A DNA stretch of 64,000 bases from a virus, in IMG/VR virus record IMGVR_UViG_3300028844_002785, positions 1 to 64,000 of that record. One strand, given 5' to 3'. Of the stretch, positions 25,601 through 34,368 are shown piece after piece. The notes under the pieces are model-generated. The model was not told where the DNA came from, did no database searches, and was given only the letters and a program-made list of their open reading frames with translations. Within the stretch, counting starts at the first letter, position 1, and every line of letters begins with the position of its first letter. Made by a program: the position numbers and the translations under genes.

Positions 25601-28600
25601 GTTAATTATACAACACAAACTGTACCATTCCCTGATACTGTGTTTTCTTCTGATGTAGAGTCATACTTGGGTAGGATTGATAGTATCTATCTAACACAAG
25701 ATGGTAAACTAAAGGTTGTGAGTGGAGCTGATTCTATAAATCCAAAGTCAACTTTAGATTCATCAGTTGGACTATTAATTGGAACTGTACAACTACCTCC
25801 ATATTTAAAGAGTGTTTTTGATGCAAAGGTAAGTTTTGAAGATAATAGACAATATACAATGAGGGATATTGGCAAGCTTGAACAAAGATTATCTAGTGTA
25901 GAAAATTACACAACATTAAGTTTACTAGAATCTAATACTGTTAATTTACAGGTTTTGGATGAGGATGGTAAAAATAGGTTCAAGAATGGTTTTATGGTAG
26001 ATAATTTTAGATCTACTAGTGTTGCTGACACCACAAATTATGATTATACAGCATCTATTGATTTAGATGAAGGTTGTGTAAGACCATATCCATATGTAAA
26101 TAATGTTGGATTTACTTTCAATGACACTAGTAGTACTTCTACTAGAACTGGCGAGTATATAACTATCCCATATACTGAGGTTGCATATGCATCTCAACCA
26201 TATGCAAGTAGAGTAGAGAATGCAACTCCATTCCTATCTTTCTCTTACATTGGAGACATGACTCTGGATCCTAAAAAAGATATTTGGTATGATACCAATA
26301 GAGAAATAATAGAAGGTCAAAGTATTGATTTATCACAGAGTATTAGTACATTATTTGATTTGGTTGTTCCTGGTGGTATTGTTTGGGGTGACTGGGATCG
26401 TGGTGCTGGTGGAACTACTCGCGGTAATGGTGGTAGAAATGTTACAGATATTAGAACTGGAACACAATACGATGTTGGAACTCTAGATGTAGAATTAGAA
26501 TCTGGTGATACTATTAATGATATTACGGATATAAGATATGCAAGATCCAGGATTGTTAATGTCTCTGTGAAAGCTTTAAAACAAAACACAGATCATGGAA
26601 TGTTTGTTGGAAGTACTGATGCATCTAGATTTACATATCCAAAAATACTAAGAAATCTAAAGAGTGATAATTCAAATAAATTTGTAGTTGGTGAACAAGT
26701 TAGATTAGTTCCAGCACTTGTATATACGCAGAGTGGAGTTAATAGGTGTATTCAAGTATTTCCAAATAGTGATAGGAGGTATATTGAAGCTACTGTTCAA
26801 GATCCAAGAACATTCCTTAGTTCTAAGGAAATTTCTACAAATGATTTTGATAGTAATGGATATACATCTAATACTACTATGTTGGTAATTGATAATATCA
26901 GAAACTGGGATAATACAGATAGTCAAGTAGTAGAACTTGGAGATGATTTTATTATTAGTGGTCAAACTTCATTGGCAAAAACTAGAGCTAATGGTGATAG
27001 AACTCAACAACTAACTTCTACTGCAAGCGGAACCCTGGAAGCATTTGTTATTATTCCACCAAGAACTTTTGAAACTGGAGACTTAGAATTTAAGTTATCT
27101 GATGATCCGAATAATTTCCAGGTTAAAAACTTAACAGGTTCTTATTCAACTGGAGTTTATTATTCACAGGGAACAGAATTAGATGTATCATCTACAATAA
27201 CTACTTTAGAAGTTCCAGAAGTTTCTATGTTTACTGTAGAAGAAAGTACTATTAGATTTATACCAGATCCTCCTCCACCACCACCACCTGCTCCACCAGG
27301 CGGCGGTGGCGGTGGTGACCCACTTGCTCAATCTTTTATAATAGAAGAAACTGGTGGTGTGTTTATTACATCTCTGGAACTTTACTTCTTAACTAAAGAT
27401 GATACTGATCCAGTAACAGTAGAATTAAGAACAGTTGAAAATGGTAGTCCAACCGCTAATATTGTTCCAGGATCTGTGGTAACGTTACCAGCTTCTAGTA
27501 TAATAACTTCCACTGATTCAACTGTTTCTACTAAATTTAATTTTGCGAATCCTATATATCTCTCTGATTTAAATGAATATGCTTTTACTATTAAAAGTAA
27601 TTCTACAAAATATAACTTGTGGGTATCTAGAGTTGGCGAGACAGATATTTCATCTGGAGTTACAATTGATAGACAACCTCATGTTGGAGTTGTATTTAAG
27701 TCTGCAAACGCTTCAACATGGATTTCAGATCAATATGAAGATGTTAAGTTTATATTAAATAGGGCAAAATTTAACACTGGAACAACTTACTCAGCAATTT
27801 TAAATAACAAAATTATTCCTTCACAAAAACTACAGTCAAATGCACTTTATATGGTGGATGGATCATCTGTAGTTAGAGTAACACAACCAAATCATGGTAT
27901 GCATCAAAATGAGAATAAGGTTAGTATAACTGGAGTTCAATCAGATACATCTTCTGGATTATTATCATCTGATATAACACCATCCGTAACTACAATTAGT
28001 ATCAATGATATTACTAATTCTTCAATTTCAGGATTAGGTACAATTGAAGGTTGGGGTACTATTAATAATACTGCAATATCCGGATCAAATGCTGGATTTA
28101 TTAAAATTGAAGACGAGATAATTTCTTATACTGGATTATCTGGAAATAGTTTAACCGGGTGTGTTAGAGGTGCCTTAGGAACTACCGCAGCAATTCACCT
28201 GTCGCAAACACCAGTACAATGTTTCCAATTGAATGGAATTCCATTGAATCAGATTAATACAGATGTACAGATAACAAACGTTATCAGTCTAGATGAATAT
28301 GAATTTACTGTAGGTTATTCTGCTAACTCAACTAAGAGGGGCGGTGGAAATGATATTCGTGCATCTAGAAATATTTCTTATGAAGTAATTACCCCAAAAA
28401 TTTCAACATTAGTTCCTCAGGATACTGTATGTCAAGTTAAATTGGGTTCTGTGTCTGGAACTAGTATTGGAAACACTAGTCAAAAATCATTTGTTCAAAA
28501 AGGATATGAATCAGTTGAGAACAATGTAGAAAATTTATTAACAGATCCTAGAATTTCACTATCACCAATTAATAATACTACATACGCTGGTGGTTCTCCT

Positions 28601-29107
28601 GGTACATTAAATACACAAATTACATTATCAACAACAAATGATTTTCTAAGTCCAGTAATTGATTTACAAGGTTCTTCTATTATTACTATTTCAAATAGAA
28701 TAAACAAAGAAACTCTTGCTAGTGGTGAGTTAGATTTAACTTCAGAACTTCTACCAGCTGGAGGAAAACACTCTTCTTATATTACTAAAAAGGTATCATT
28801 AGAAAATGAATCAACATCAATAAAAGTCTTATTTGATGCTATTAGAACTGGAAACAATGATATTAAAGTCTTTGCAAAAGTCAAAGGCGATAGTCAACCT
28901 GGATCATTTGATAATATGAGTTATATTGAAATTCCAGCAATTTCTTATCCTGCTTCAGAAACAAGTACTCAATATAGGGCATTTGATTTTGAACTTAAAA
29001 ATATTATTGAGTTCCAAGAGTTCAGTATTAAGGTAGTGATGATAGGAAATGATCAAAGTAATGTTCCTAAAATTAAAAACTTTAGGTCAATGGCATTGGC
29101 AATTTAA
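22679..29107 (+). CDS. DUF4815 large baseplate/fibre structural protein, 2142 aa
   Basis: The start (ISPYFDDFDRSKNYQKILF, YSVQTRELNSVQS, QNQIERFGQHVFKEGSVV) is the DUF4815 N-terminal domain of cyanophage structural proteins, which lie where T4 has genes 9-12. Later parts contain a KLEQRLSSVENYTTLSLLE helix (likely coiled coil) and a proline/glycine hinge (PPPPPPPAPP followed by six Gly, near 27266-27318). The hinge leads into DPLAQSFIIEE, the start of a C-terminal beta domain. An EIISYTG...CVRGALGTTA module, shared with gp7, lies near 28105-28195. A role as gp10-like wedge or fibre-attachment protein is likely but not proven. Confidence 0.75.
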   Translation: MQDTNLKISPYFDDFDRSKNYQKILFKPGYSVQTRELNSVQSTLQNQIERFGQHVFKEGSVVIPGNVSFDLSFKAVLVQGLINGISVETYRTNLKGKIITGVSSGVQAEVVDTISASESEKETITLYVKYLSAGNIENDIQLSTFKNNEVITDETETPVAVTSVQNATAYTGSSATIQSGVYFIRGFFVEVATQKIILDQYANKPSYKIGLQVNESLVTSDDDSTIFDNALGSTNFASPGADRLKIEPKFVKQNLTFSNSADFIELLRLENGKSTLTSLSENSIYNELEKNLARRTFDESGDYTVKPYRFTVREALDTGNNNGVYKSGERVKDGRTIVRVPSSSDPADSILGEDFYALELSPGKAYVKGFEVTNDRKQYAIVPKPRETNTLNNNGSALNIGSYFKTNHSTVKGAISFPNAITLKDVDGIEIGRGIAVGLTEGKLYTTEICTYQTITIASGQSHNFASNDFMTGVSSGATGFVKSVSGQTIVLQQSTGTFVTGEVVTNSRYTTGQPTISTISKEKLEDVRKIEKISGGFEVQLQLEPVKISGSSFSVTSNSLSGIGTSFLEELSAKSKIRVGVTDVEVTSLTSSAVVIASGVSNGTYYDVKKLIAKFYSSSNGYTTRVSSRPVKDISDSVVNKLVYTGEYVTSSNGDFVIQTSPSETIDKNSVVITTSTGLASAVNLVQPANSGNVINVDTGESAGVPVSVYYNSRVSNPKIRKKELEPYTFLIVDKIKDGTTNDNNIYGTRVQDKEISLKFADVSKIHKIHEAVRPEDDTSALLDSLILNTVSGLNVGDIIETDSIKAYIVSINTSTNKVYVTYESTKFQIGDNLSIAVTIPSNSDVEDIFVRQSLHGRYIDITDDFVFSRNDTSDFYKPSKLIRKKNSAVPSKKFIVIFDYFKHSNLTNDFYSIESYGELTYKDIPRSSLSTSMADLIDFRFYTPHSTISSSTQNGSFEKPHREINSAFNTYAVNYTTQTVPFPDTVFSSDVESYLGRIDSIYLTQDGKLKVVSGADSINPKSTLDSSVGLLIGTVQLPPYLKSVFDAKVSFEDNRQYTMRDIGKLEQRLSSVENYTTLSLLESNTVNLQVLDEDGKNRFKNGFMVDNFRSTSVADTTNYDYTASIDLDEGCVRPYPYVNNVGFTFNDTSSTSTRTGEYITIPYTEVAYASQPYASRVENATPFLSFSYIGDMTLDPKKDIWYDTNREIIEGQSIDLSQSISTLFDLVVPGGIVWGDWDRGAGGTTRGNGGRNVTDIRTGTQYDVGTLDVELESGDTINDITDIRYARSRIVNVSVKALKQNTDHGMFVGSTDASRFTYPKILRNLKSDNSNKFVVGEQVRLVPALVYTQSGVNRCIQVFPNSDRRYIEATVQDPRTFLSSKEISTNDFDSNGYTSNTTMLVIDNIRNWDNTDSQVVELGDDFIISGQTSLAKTRANGDRTQQLTSTASGTLEAFVIIPPRTFETGDLEFKLSDDPNNFQVKNLTGSYSTGVYYSQGTELDVSSTITTLEVPEVSMFTVEESTIRFIPDPPPPPPPAPPGGGGGGDPLAQSFIIEETGGVFITSLELYFLTKDDTDPVTVELRTVENGSPTANIVPGSVVTLPASSIITSTDSTVSTKFNFANPIYLSDLNEYAFTIKSNSTKYNLWVSRVGETDISSGVTIDRQPHVGVVFKSANASTWISDQYEDVKFILNRAKFNTGTTYSAILNNKIIPSQKLQSNALYMVDGSSVVRVTQPNHGMHQNENKVSITGVQSDTSSGLLSSDITPSVTTISINDITNSSISGLGTIEGWGTINNTAISGSNAGFIKIEDEIISYTGLSGNSLTGCVRGALGTTAAIHLSQTPVQCFQLNGIPLNQINTDVQITNVISLDEYEFTVGYSANSTKRGGGNDIRASRNISYEVITPKISTLVPQDTVCQVKLGSVSGTSIGNTSQKSFVQKGYESVENNVENLLTDPRISLSPINNTTYAGGSPGTLNTQITLSTTNDFLSPVIDLQGSSIITISNRINKETLASGELDLTSELLPAGGKHSSYITKKVSLENESTSIKVLFDAIRTGNNDIKVFAKVKGDSQPGSFDNMSYIEIPAISYPASETSTQYRAFDFELKNIIEFQEFSIKVVMIGNDQSNVPKIKNFRSMALAI

Positions 29108-29328
29108 TGGATAAATTAAAAGTTGAAGGTCATCCAGACCTGATAAGAGATCCAAAGTCTACTGCTGTAATAAACACCAGTAGACAGGATTACGAAGACT
29201 ATATGAATAATTATAAAATTCGTAAGATGAAAAATGATCGTGTGGATTCAATGGAATCTGACATGAAAAACATCAAAAATGAATTAGATGAAATAAAATC
29301 TCTCCTGTTAAGTTTGACTAATAGATAA
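29107..29328 (+). CDS. Small coiled-coil structural protein, 73 aa
   Basis: It starts at the last base of the preceding stop codon (TAATG). The first half contains HPDLIRDPKSTAVINT and a tyrosine-rich DYEDYMNNYKIRK. The second half is a heptad-type helix (SMESDMKNIKNELDEIKSLL) that should trimerise or dimerise. Similar short proteins follow the DUF4815 gene in other cyanophages. A linker or capping role for fibres is plausible; the function is not established. Confidence 0.7.
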   Translation: MDKLKVEGHPDLIRDPKSTAVINTSRQDYEDYMNNYKIRKMKNDRVDSMESDMKNIKNELDEIKSLLLSLTNR

Positions 29329-29351
29329 ATATTAAGGAGATCATATAAATA
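29324..29351 (+). promoter_or_regulatory. Tandem late promoters GATAAATA and TATAAATA
   Basis: GATAAATA (29324-29331) and TATAAATA (29344-29351) lie 20 bp apart ahead of the ATG at 29372. The second is a perfect T4 late consensus, 20 bp upstream of the start. Confidence 0.65.
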
Positions 29352-29371
29352 AAAACAAGTGGTAAACTCCT

Positions 29372-29698
29372 ATGGCGGCTGTTCACAATCTTTATATTGA
29401 CCAAGGGGCAGATTTTTCTGCTGATATTGGAATCTTCGATGATTTCAATACTGCTTGGAATTTGTCTGGATATACAGGCGCGGCTAAAATTAAAAAGTCA
29501 TACTATAGTTCTACGTCAACTCCATTTACAGTTTCTGTAAATGCTGCGGGAACTGTGACATTAGCTCTAACAGCAGCTAATACATCAACTCTCGCTGAGG
29601 GAAGATATTTGTATGATGTTGTGATTACATCATCTGGTGGAAGTAAGACCAGAGTCATAGAAGGTTTAGTAACTATAAACCCAGGAGTAACAACGTAA
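29372..29698 (+). CDS. Small beta-sandwich virion protein, 108 aa
   Basis: The pattern is short alternating strands: NLYIDQGADFSADIGIF, GYTGAAKIKKS, TVTLALTAANT, GRYLYDVVITSSGG and VIEGLVTINPG. This resembles the N-terminal domain of phage receptor-binding or BppU-type baseplate proteins. It is downstream of two late promoters and followed by small and large fibre-type genes, so I infer a tail-fibre or baseplate accessory protein. No membrane segment or signal is present. Confidence 0.65.
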   Translation: MAAVHNLYIDQGADFSADIGIFDDFNTAWNLSGYTGAAKIKKSYYSSTSTPFTVSVNAAGTVTLALTAANTSTLAEGRYLYDVVITSSGGSKTRVIEGLVTINPGVTT

Positions 29699-29699
29699 C

Positions 29700-29906
29700 A
29701 TGAACACGAAAGTTACAGTATCAAATCAACCGCAAGTAATCAAGGTCACATCCGGAGGAGTTAATACATTAACAAATCTATCTGACGTAAATTTTAATAA
29801 TGCAACCGATGGCGCTCTTTTACAATATGATGCAGCAAGTAATACGTGGATTGCTGAAAATGTTATCGAAAAAAGCGGTCTTAAAATAAACGGCGGCAAC
29901 TTCTAA
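29700..29906 (+). CDS. Small tail-fibre-associated protein, 68 aa
   Basis: One base follows the previous stop. The product has strands VTVSNQPQVIKVTSG and then LTNLSDVNFNNATDGALLQY, ending KINGGNF. The L-x-D-V-x-x-x-x-x-x-x-G-x-x-L-x-(Y/W) motif with a following W-I-A is common in phage tail-fibre repeat proteins. It is likely a fibre adaptor or a fibre fragment encoded separately. Confidence 0.6.
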   Translation: MNTKVTVSNQPQVIKVTSGGVNTLTNLSDVNFNNATDGALLQYDAASNTWIAENVIEKSGLKINGGNF

Positions 29907-29927
29907 TTCCCCAATAGGTATCAAAAA

Positions 29928-32003
29928 ATGGCAACTATTTTAAAGATCAAAAGATCTAGTACTAACCCAACAGCAACCCCATCAGCGCTTGGGCAAGGTG
30001 AACTTGCCTACGGTGAAGGTACTAGTACGTATACTGACGCACAGAGTGCTTCAGTAACTTCTTTCGGTAAACTATTTGTTGGTAGAGGAACCGAAACAAA
30101 TGGTGAAGCCGCTAATATTGATATTATTGGTGGTAGGTATTTTACCGACCTTTTAGATCACGGACATGGTACAATAACTGCAAACTCTGCAGCAATTGTT
30201 GACTCTGCTAACAAGGTCGATGAATGGAACGTAGATAATATTACTTTAAATGGAAATACAATTTCCACAACAAACAGTAACGGTGACCTTACAGTAGATA
30301 CCAATGGTACTGGTGATGTAATTATCTCTGGTGCGGCTACTCTAGGAACTAACACATTTAAGATTACCGATGGTTCAACTGACAGATTTGTAGTTGATTC
30401 ATTCTCTGGTGCTATAGACATTACAACTCCATCACTAAGTACTGCAGATACAGCATTAAACATTGGAACTACATGGAACAATTCTGGTGCAGTATTTTAT
30501 GGTATTGACGTTGATGTAACTAACAGTGCTTCTGCATCTGGATCAAGACTTATTAATTTATCTGTAGGTGGTGCTGATAAATTTAATGTTGATTTAAGTG
30601 GTAATGTCAGTATGACTGGCGATATCAATTTTCAGAATGCTACTAATTTTTCTCTACAAGATGATACTGCAGATGCATTTACAATTAAAGAAGGTACTAA
30701 TAAGTACGTTGATATTGATACCACAAATGGTTCTGAGTTAATTACACTTGGAACTGGTAATGTTGATATTGATAACGATCTAAACATCGATGGTGGGGAT
30801 TTAACCACCAATCAAACTACTTTTAACCTACTAGAAACAAACGCTACTACCGTCAATGCATTCGGTACTGCTACCGCAATTGACGTTGGTGCTACTTCTG
30901 GTACGTTTACTCTAAATAACCCAACTTTAGTTGGTACTCAGACAACACAGAACGTATTCAATGCAACTGCTACCACAGTTAATGCATTTGGTGCTGCTTC
31001 TGTACTAAACATTGGTGCAGCTGCTGGAACAACTACACTACGTTCTTCGACTTTAGTTGGTACTGAGACAACACAGAACGTATTCAATGCAACTGCTACC
31101 ACAGTTAATGCATTCGGCGCAGCAGCGACAATCAATATTGGTGGTGCAGCGACAGATATAGTTAACATCGGTGATGATTCTACCGAAGTTGATTTTGGTG
31201 ATCTAAGAATTCTTGGATCAACTATCTATAGTGATAATAGTAATGCTCAAACAATTACTATTGACCCATATCCTGGCGGTGGTGATGCTGGTGGTAACGT
31301 TGTTGTTCGTGGTAACTTGCAAGTTGCTGGTACTACCACAACAGTCAACTCCACCCAGATGACCATTAATGATCCTGTCTTTACATTAGGAGACAGCATC
31401 AGCGAGAAGACTGTTACTGCTGCTGCAAACAGTGGTCAAGCAGATGTTGTTCTTGATAGTGTAGATGGTTTAAATGCAGGTGATGTTGTTTCTGGAAATG
31501 CATCAGTTCCCAATGGAACTACTATTAGTTCCATCAACACTGGAACTAAAACTGTCACTCTCAGTGCAAACCTATCCAGTGGTATTGCAGCGAGTGTAAA
31601 CGAAGCAGTTGTAACACTAACCTTCACACAAGGTGCTGACGATAACCAAGACCGTGGTATTGAATTCAAGTACTATAACAGTGGACTCAAGACAGGTTTC
31701 TTTGGATACGACGAGTCTGGAACTTCTGAAGGTGGATCAACAACTTACTACTTCACATATATTCCAGATGCGACAAATGCTTCGCAAGTATTCTCCGGAA
31801 CAGTTGGTAAAGCATACTTTGATACTGTAAAACTAGAAATTGGTAACCTCAATGGTGTTCCATTCTTTGATCAGTACAAGAGACTAACCACAACTGCTAC
31901 TCCAGGTTCTGCTGATATTACTACATCAGATAAAATTCTGACTACTAATGGTGCAACTGGTGTTCCTGTATGGACAACTACTTTGGACGGTGGCACATAC
32001 TGA
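29928..32003 (+). CDS. Tail fibre-like structural protein with tandem repeats, 691 aa
   Basis: The start (ATILKIKRSSTNPTATPS then LGQGELAYGEGT) is typical of phage fibre proteins. The middle has a beta-helical-looking array of units of about 42 aa with TTVNAFG and (L/I)NIG(A/G)A motifs. Two adjacent units at 30925-30988 and 31051-31114 are almost identical in DNA. The C-terminal part contains GIEFKYYNSGLKTGFFGYD and AYFDTVKLEIGNLNG, a pattern seen in cyanophage fibre proteins. It is Thr/Asn/Gly-rich with no catalytic motif. A host-contact or whisker-type fibre is the best inference. Confidence 0.75.
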   Translation: MATILKIKRSSTNPTATPSALGQGELAYGEGTSTYTDAQSASVTSFGKLFVGRGTETNGEAANIDIIGGRYFTDLLDHGHGTITANSAAIVDSANKVDEWNVDNITLNGNTISTTNSNGDLTVDTNGTGDVIISGAATLGTNTFKITDGSTDRFVVDSFSGAIDITTPSLSTADTALNIGTTWNNSGAVFYGIDVDVTNSASASGSRLINLSVGGADKFNVDLSGNVSMTGDINFQNATNFSLQDDTADAFTIKEGTNKYVDIDTTNGSELITLGTGNVDIDNDLNIDGGDLTTNQTTFNLLETNATTVNAFGTATAIDVGATSGTFTLNNPTLVGTQTTQNVFNATATTVNAFGAASVLNIGAAAGTTTLRSSTLVGTETTQNVFNATATTVNAFGAAATINIGGAATDIVNIGDDSTEVDFGDLRILGSTIYSDNSNAQTITIDPYPGGGDAGGNVVVRGNLQVAGTTTTVNSTQMTINDPVFTLGDSISEKTVTAAANSGQADVVLDSVDGLNAGDVVSGNASVPNGTTISSINTGTKTVTLSANLSSGIAASVNEAVVTLTFTQGADDNQDRGIEFKYYNSGLKTGFFGYDESGTSEGGSTTYYFTYIPDATNASQVFSGTVGKAYFDTVKLEIGNLNGVPFFDQYKRLTTTATPGSADITTSDKILTTNGATGVPVWTTTLDGGTY
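30925..31114 (+). repeat. 126-bp tandem repeat in the fibre gene
   Basis: The 64-base segments 30925-30988 and 31051-31114 differ at a single position and are offset by exactly 126 bp (42 codons). A third, diverged copy precedes them from about 30820. The near identity of the two copies against a divergent third suggests recent duplication or gene conversion. Confidence 0.85.
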
Positions 32004-32009
32004 TAAATA
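32002..32009 (+). promoter_or_regulatory. Late promoter GATAAATA
   Basis: GATAAATA overlapping the fibre gene stop, 20 bp upstream of the ATG at 32030. GAGG (32020-32023) between them can serve as ribosome binding site. Confidence 0.6.
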
Positions 32010-32029
32010 ATTAAAATTATGAGGTAATT

Positions 32030-32239
32030 ATGTCTCCTGAAGAAGCGAACAATTTAATGCAAGTAATGAGTAATAAGATTAATCAATTAACACAGCAGAA
32101 CATAATTCTTGAATCCCGTGTGATGACATTATCCGCCGCGATGGAAAGTATGAAACAAGATGAATCCGGTGATGGTGGAAATTATGATGAGAACCCACCA
32201 GTAAAGCAAAATAATGGCAAAACCAAGCAGCAGGACTGA
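32030..32239 (+). CDS. Small coiled-coil protein, 69 aa
   Basis: It follows a late promoter and ribosome binding site. Residues 1-45 form a heptad helix (MQVMSNKINQLTQQNIILE); the tail is acidic then Lys/Gln-rich and unstructured. It overlaps gene 13 by 26 bp. A similar small gene precedes gene 13 in other cyanophages; the role is unknown, perhaps in neck or fibre assembly. Confidence 0.6.
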   Translation: MSPEEANNLMQVMSNKINQLTQQNIILESRVMTLSAAMESMKQDESGDGGNYDENPPVKQNNGKTKQQD

Positions 32240-33041
32240 ACTAAAGGAGTATTCTCTCCGTAAATTAGGTAAACCAGTTATTGAAATAAATGTTGATGAG
32301 GATCAAGTAGAAGATCTAATTGATGATACGATTCAACTTTTCAATGAAAGGGTTTATGATGGAGTCGAGCGAGTATATTTAAAATATAAAATTACTCAAG
32401 ATGATATTGATAACGGTAAGGGTAGAAATATAACTACTCAAGAAACTGACACCAATGCCGGTGCAACTCCTGCTTCTAGAACTTTAAATTTTGAGGAAGG
32501 TAGGGGATATCTAACAGTACCAGATCATATTATAGGTATTCAAGGTGTACTACCTATGGCGAGTACCTATGTTAATAATATGTTTGGTTTTAGGTATCAA
32601 TTTTTCTTAAATGATTTTTATAATTTTTATGCATATGACATTCTAAATTTAGAAATGACAATGCAATATTTGTCAACCATGGAGTTTTTATTAGAAGGTC
32701 AAAAACCAATTAGATATAATAAAACACAGAATAGATTATATTTGGATGTAGATTGGGGTAGAGTTGCTGCAAATGACTTTGTGTTAATTGACTGTTATAG
32801 AGCTCTTGATCCAACTACATTTACTAAGATATATAATGAAAGGTTTGTAAAAGAATATTTGACTTCTTTGATTAAAAAACAGTGGGGACAAAATTTACTT
32901 AAATTTACTGGGATTAAAATGCCAGGTGGAGTTGAATTTAATGGAAGACAACTCTACGATGATGCTCTTGCTGAATTGGAAAAAATTGAAAGCAAGATGT
33001 TAAGTACATACGAAACTCCACCACTTGATTTTGTAGGATGA
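32214..33041 (+). CDS. 13: gp13-like neck protein, 275 aa
   Basis: The start (SSRTELKEYSLRKLGKPVIE, then INVDEDQVEDLIDDTIQLF) is the conserved gp13 neck signature, with a C-terminal LTSLIKKQWGQNLLKF also conserved. T4 gp13 is 309 aa. gp13 and gp14 form the collar that seals the portal after packaging and accepts the tail. It overlaps the coiled-coil gene before it and is followed by gene 14 after one base. Confidence 0.92.
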   Translation: MAKPSSRTELKEYSLRKLGKPVIEINVDEDQVEDLIDDTIQLFNERVYDGVERVYLKYKITQDDIDNGKGRNITTQETDTNAGATPASRTLNFEEGRGYLTVPDHIIGIQGVLPMASTYVNNMFGFRYQFFLNDFYNFYAYDILNLEMTMQYLSTMEFLLEGQKPIRYNKTQNRLYLDVDWGRVAANDFVLIDCYRALDPTTFTKIYNERFVKEYLTSLIKKQWGQNLLKFTGIKMPGGVEFNGRQLYDDALAELEKIESKMLSTYETPPLDFVG

Positions 33042-33042
33042 T

Positions 33043-34368
33043 ATGGCAAAAAATGTTTATTTCTCTGGTGGAACCAGATCAGAACAAAGACTTTACGAAG
33101 ATTTAATTATAGAATCTTTGAAGATTTATGGTCATGACGTTTATTATCTACCAAGAGAAATTGTAAGTAAAGATGACTTATTTACAGAAGACGTTCTTTC
33201 CAAGTTTGATGAAAATTATATGATTGAGATGTACATCTCTAATTACGAAGGATTTGAAGGAGATGGATCTCTATTATCAAAATTTGGTGTAAGGATTGCT
33301 GATGAAGCAACATTTATAATTGCTAAACGAAGGTGGGAAGATCTAATTGCATCTTCAAATAATTTAGTATCAGCCTTCAGACCTAACGAAGGTGATGCAA
33401 TTTATCTACCATTAACAGATCAATTGTTCCAAATTAAATTTGTTGAACATGAAAAACCATTCAGACAATTAGATGGAATTCAGACATACGGTCTAGTTGC
33501 TGAATTGATGGAATTCTCTAATGAGAGATTGGAAACTGGTGTTTCAGAAATTGATAATCTTGCAAGAATTACTGGTTACACTACAACGTTCAAAATTACA
33601 GATGGCATCAAAGATTTTATTGTTACATCCGGTGGTAGTGGATATGGATCGGGAACTACAGCAACAATAGGTGGAACTGGTACTGGGGCAACTGCTACAG
33701 TAAGTCTTACAAGTGGTGTAGTAACTTCTGTAAATGTCACAGAACCAGGATTAGGATATACAACAGCCCCACCAATTAGTATAGTTGGAAATGGAACTGG
33801 TGCTGCAGTGACTGCTTTGATTGCATCAAAGGGTAATTTTGAGACAGGTGAAATAGTTAAATCACAGGTAAATACTGCAAAAGCAGTTGCATCTAGAACA
33901 TTAAATACAGTTTCATCAATAACTTTATATGATAATGGTAATAAATATACCTACGTTCCCACTGTAACTATAAGCGGTGGCGGTGGATCTGGAGCTACTG
34001 CAACAGCAACTTTAAATTCTACTGGACAAGTTTCTGGTATTATCTTAACAGATACAGGTTCTGGATATACTTCAGATCCAACTGTAATTATACAATCACC
34101 ACTAAATGAATCAACTGCTAAAGTGGTAAGATTTGATACTACAAATAAAGAATTAGAAGTAACTGATATTGTCGGTAAATTTACTGATAATGATAGTTTA
34201 ATAGGTTTAACTAGTGGAGCTGAATGGACGATAAATACGTTTAGTTCTATTGAGAATGAAAACGATCCTGAAGCAGAGAATCTATTCTTTGAAACTGAAG
34301 GAGACAGTATTATAGACTGGACCGAGGGCAATCCTTTCGGAGAATATGGTAATCAAGGAGTCTTTTAA
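33043..34368 (+). CDS. 14: gp14-like neck protein with inserted GSGY repeats, 441 aa
   Basis: Residues 1-180 match gp14 (KNVYFSGGTRSEQRLYEDLI, DVYYLPREIV, IADEATFIIAKRRWEDLI) and the C-terminus ends in the acidic DWTEGNPFGEYGNQG tail typical of the family. T4 gp14 is 256 aa. The extra length is an insertion at about residues 190-385 made of Gly-rich units (SGGSGYGSG, EPGLGYTTAPPISI, TVTISGGGGSGATA, DTGSGYTSDPTVII). The same module occurs in gp7 and gp8. The insertion probably projects from the neck. Confidence 0.9.
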   Translation: MAKNVYFSGGTRSEQRLYEDLIIESLKIYGHDVYYLPREIVSKDDLFTEDVLSKFDENYMIEMYISNYEGFEGDGSLLSKFGVRIADEATFIIAKRRWEDLIASSNNLVSAFRPNEGDAIYLPLTDQLFQIKFVEHEKPFRQLDGIQTYGLVAELMEFSNERLETGVSEIDNLARITGYTTTFKITDGIKDFIVTSGGSGYGSGTTATIGGTGTGATATVSLTSGVVTSVNVTEPGLGYTTAPPISIVGNGTGAAVTALIASKGNFETGEIVKSQVNTAKAVASRTLNTVSSITLYDNGNKYTYVPTVTISGGGGSGATATATLNSTGQVSGIILTDTGSGYTSDPTVIIQSPLNESTAKVVRFDTTNKELEVTDIVGKFTDNDSLIGLTSGAEWTINTFSSIENENDPEAENLFFETEGDSIIDWTEGNPFGEYGNQGVF

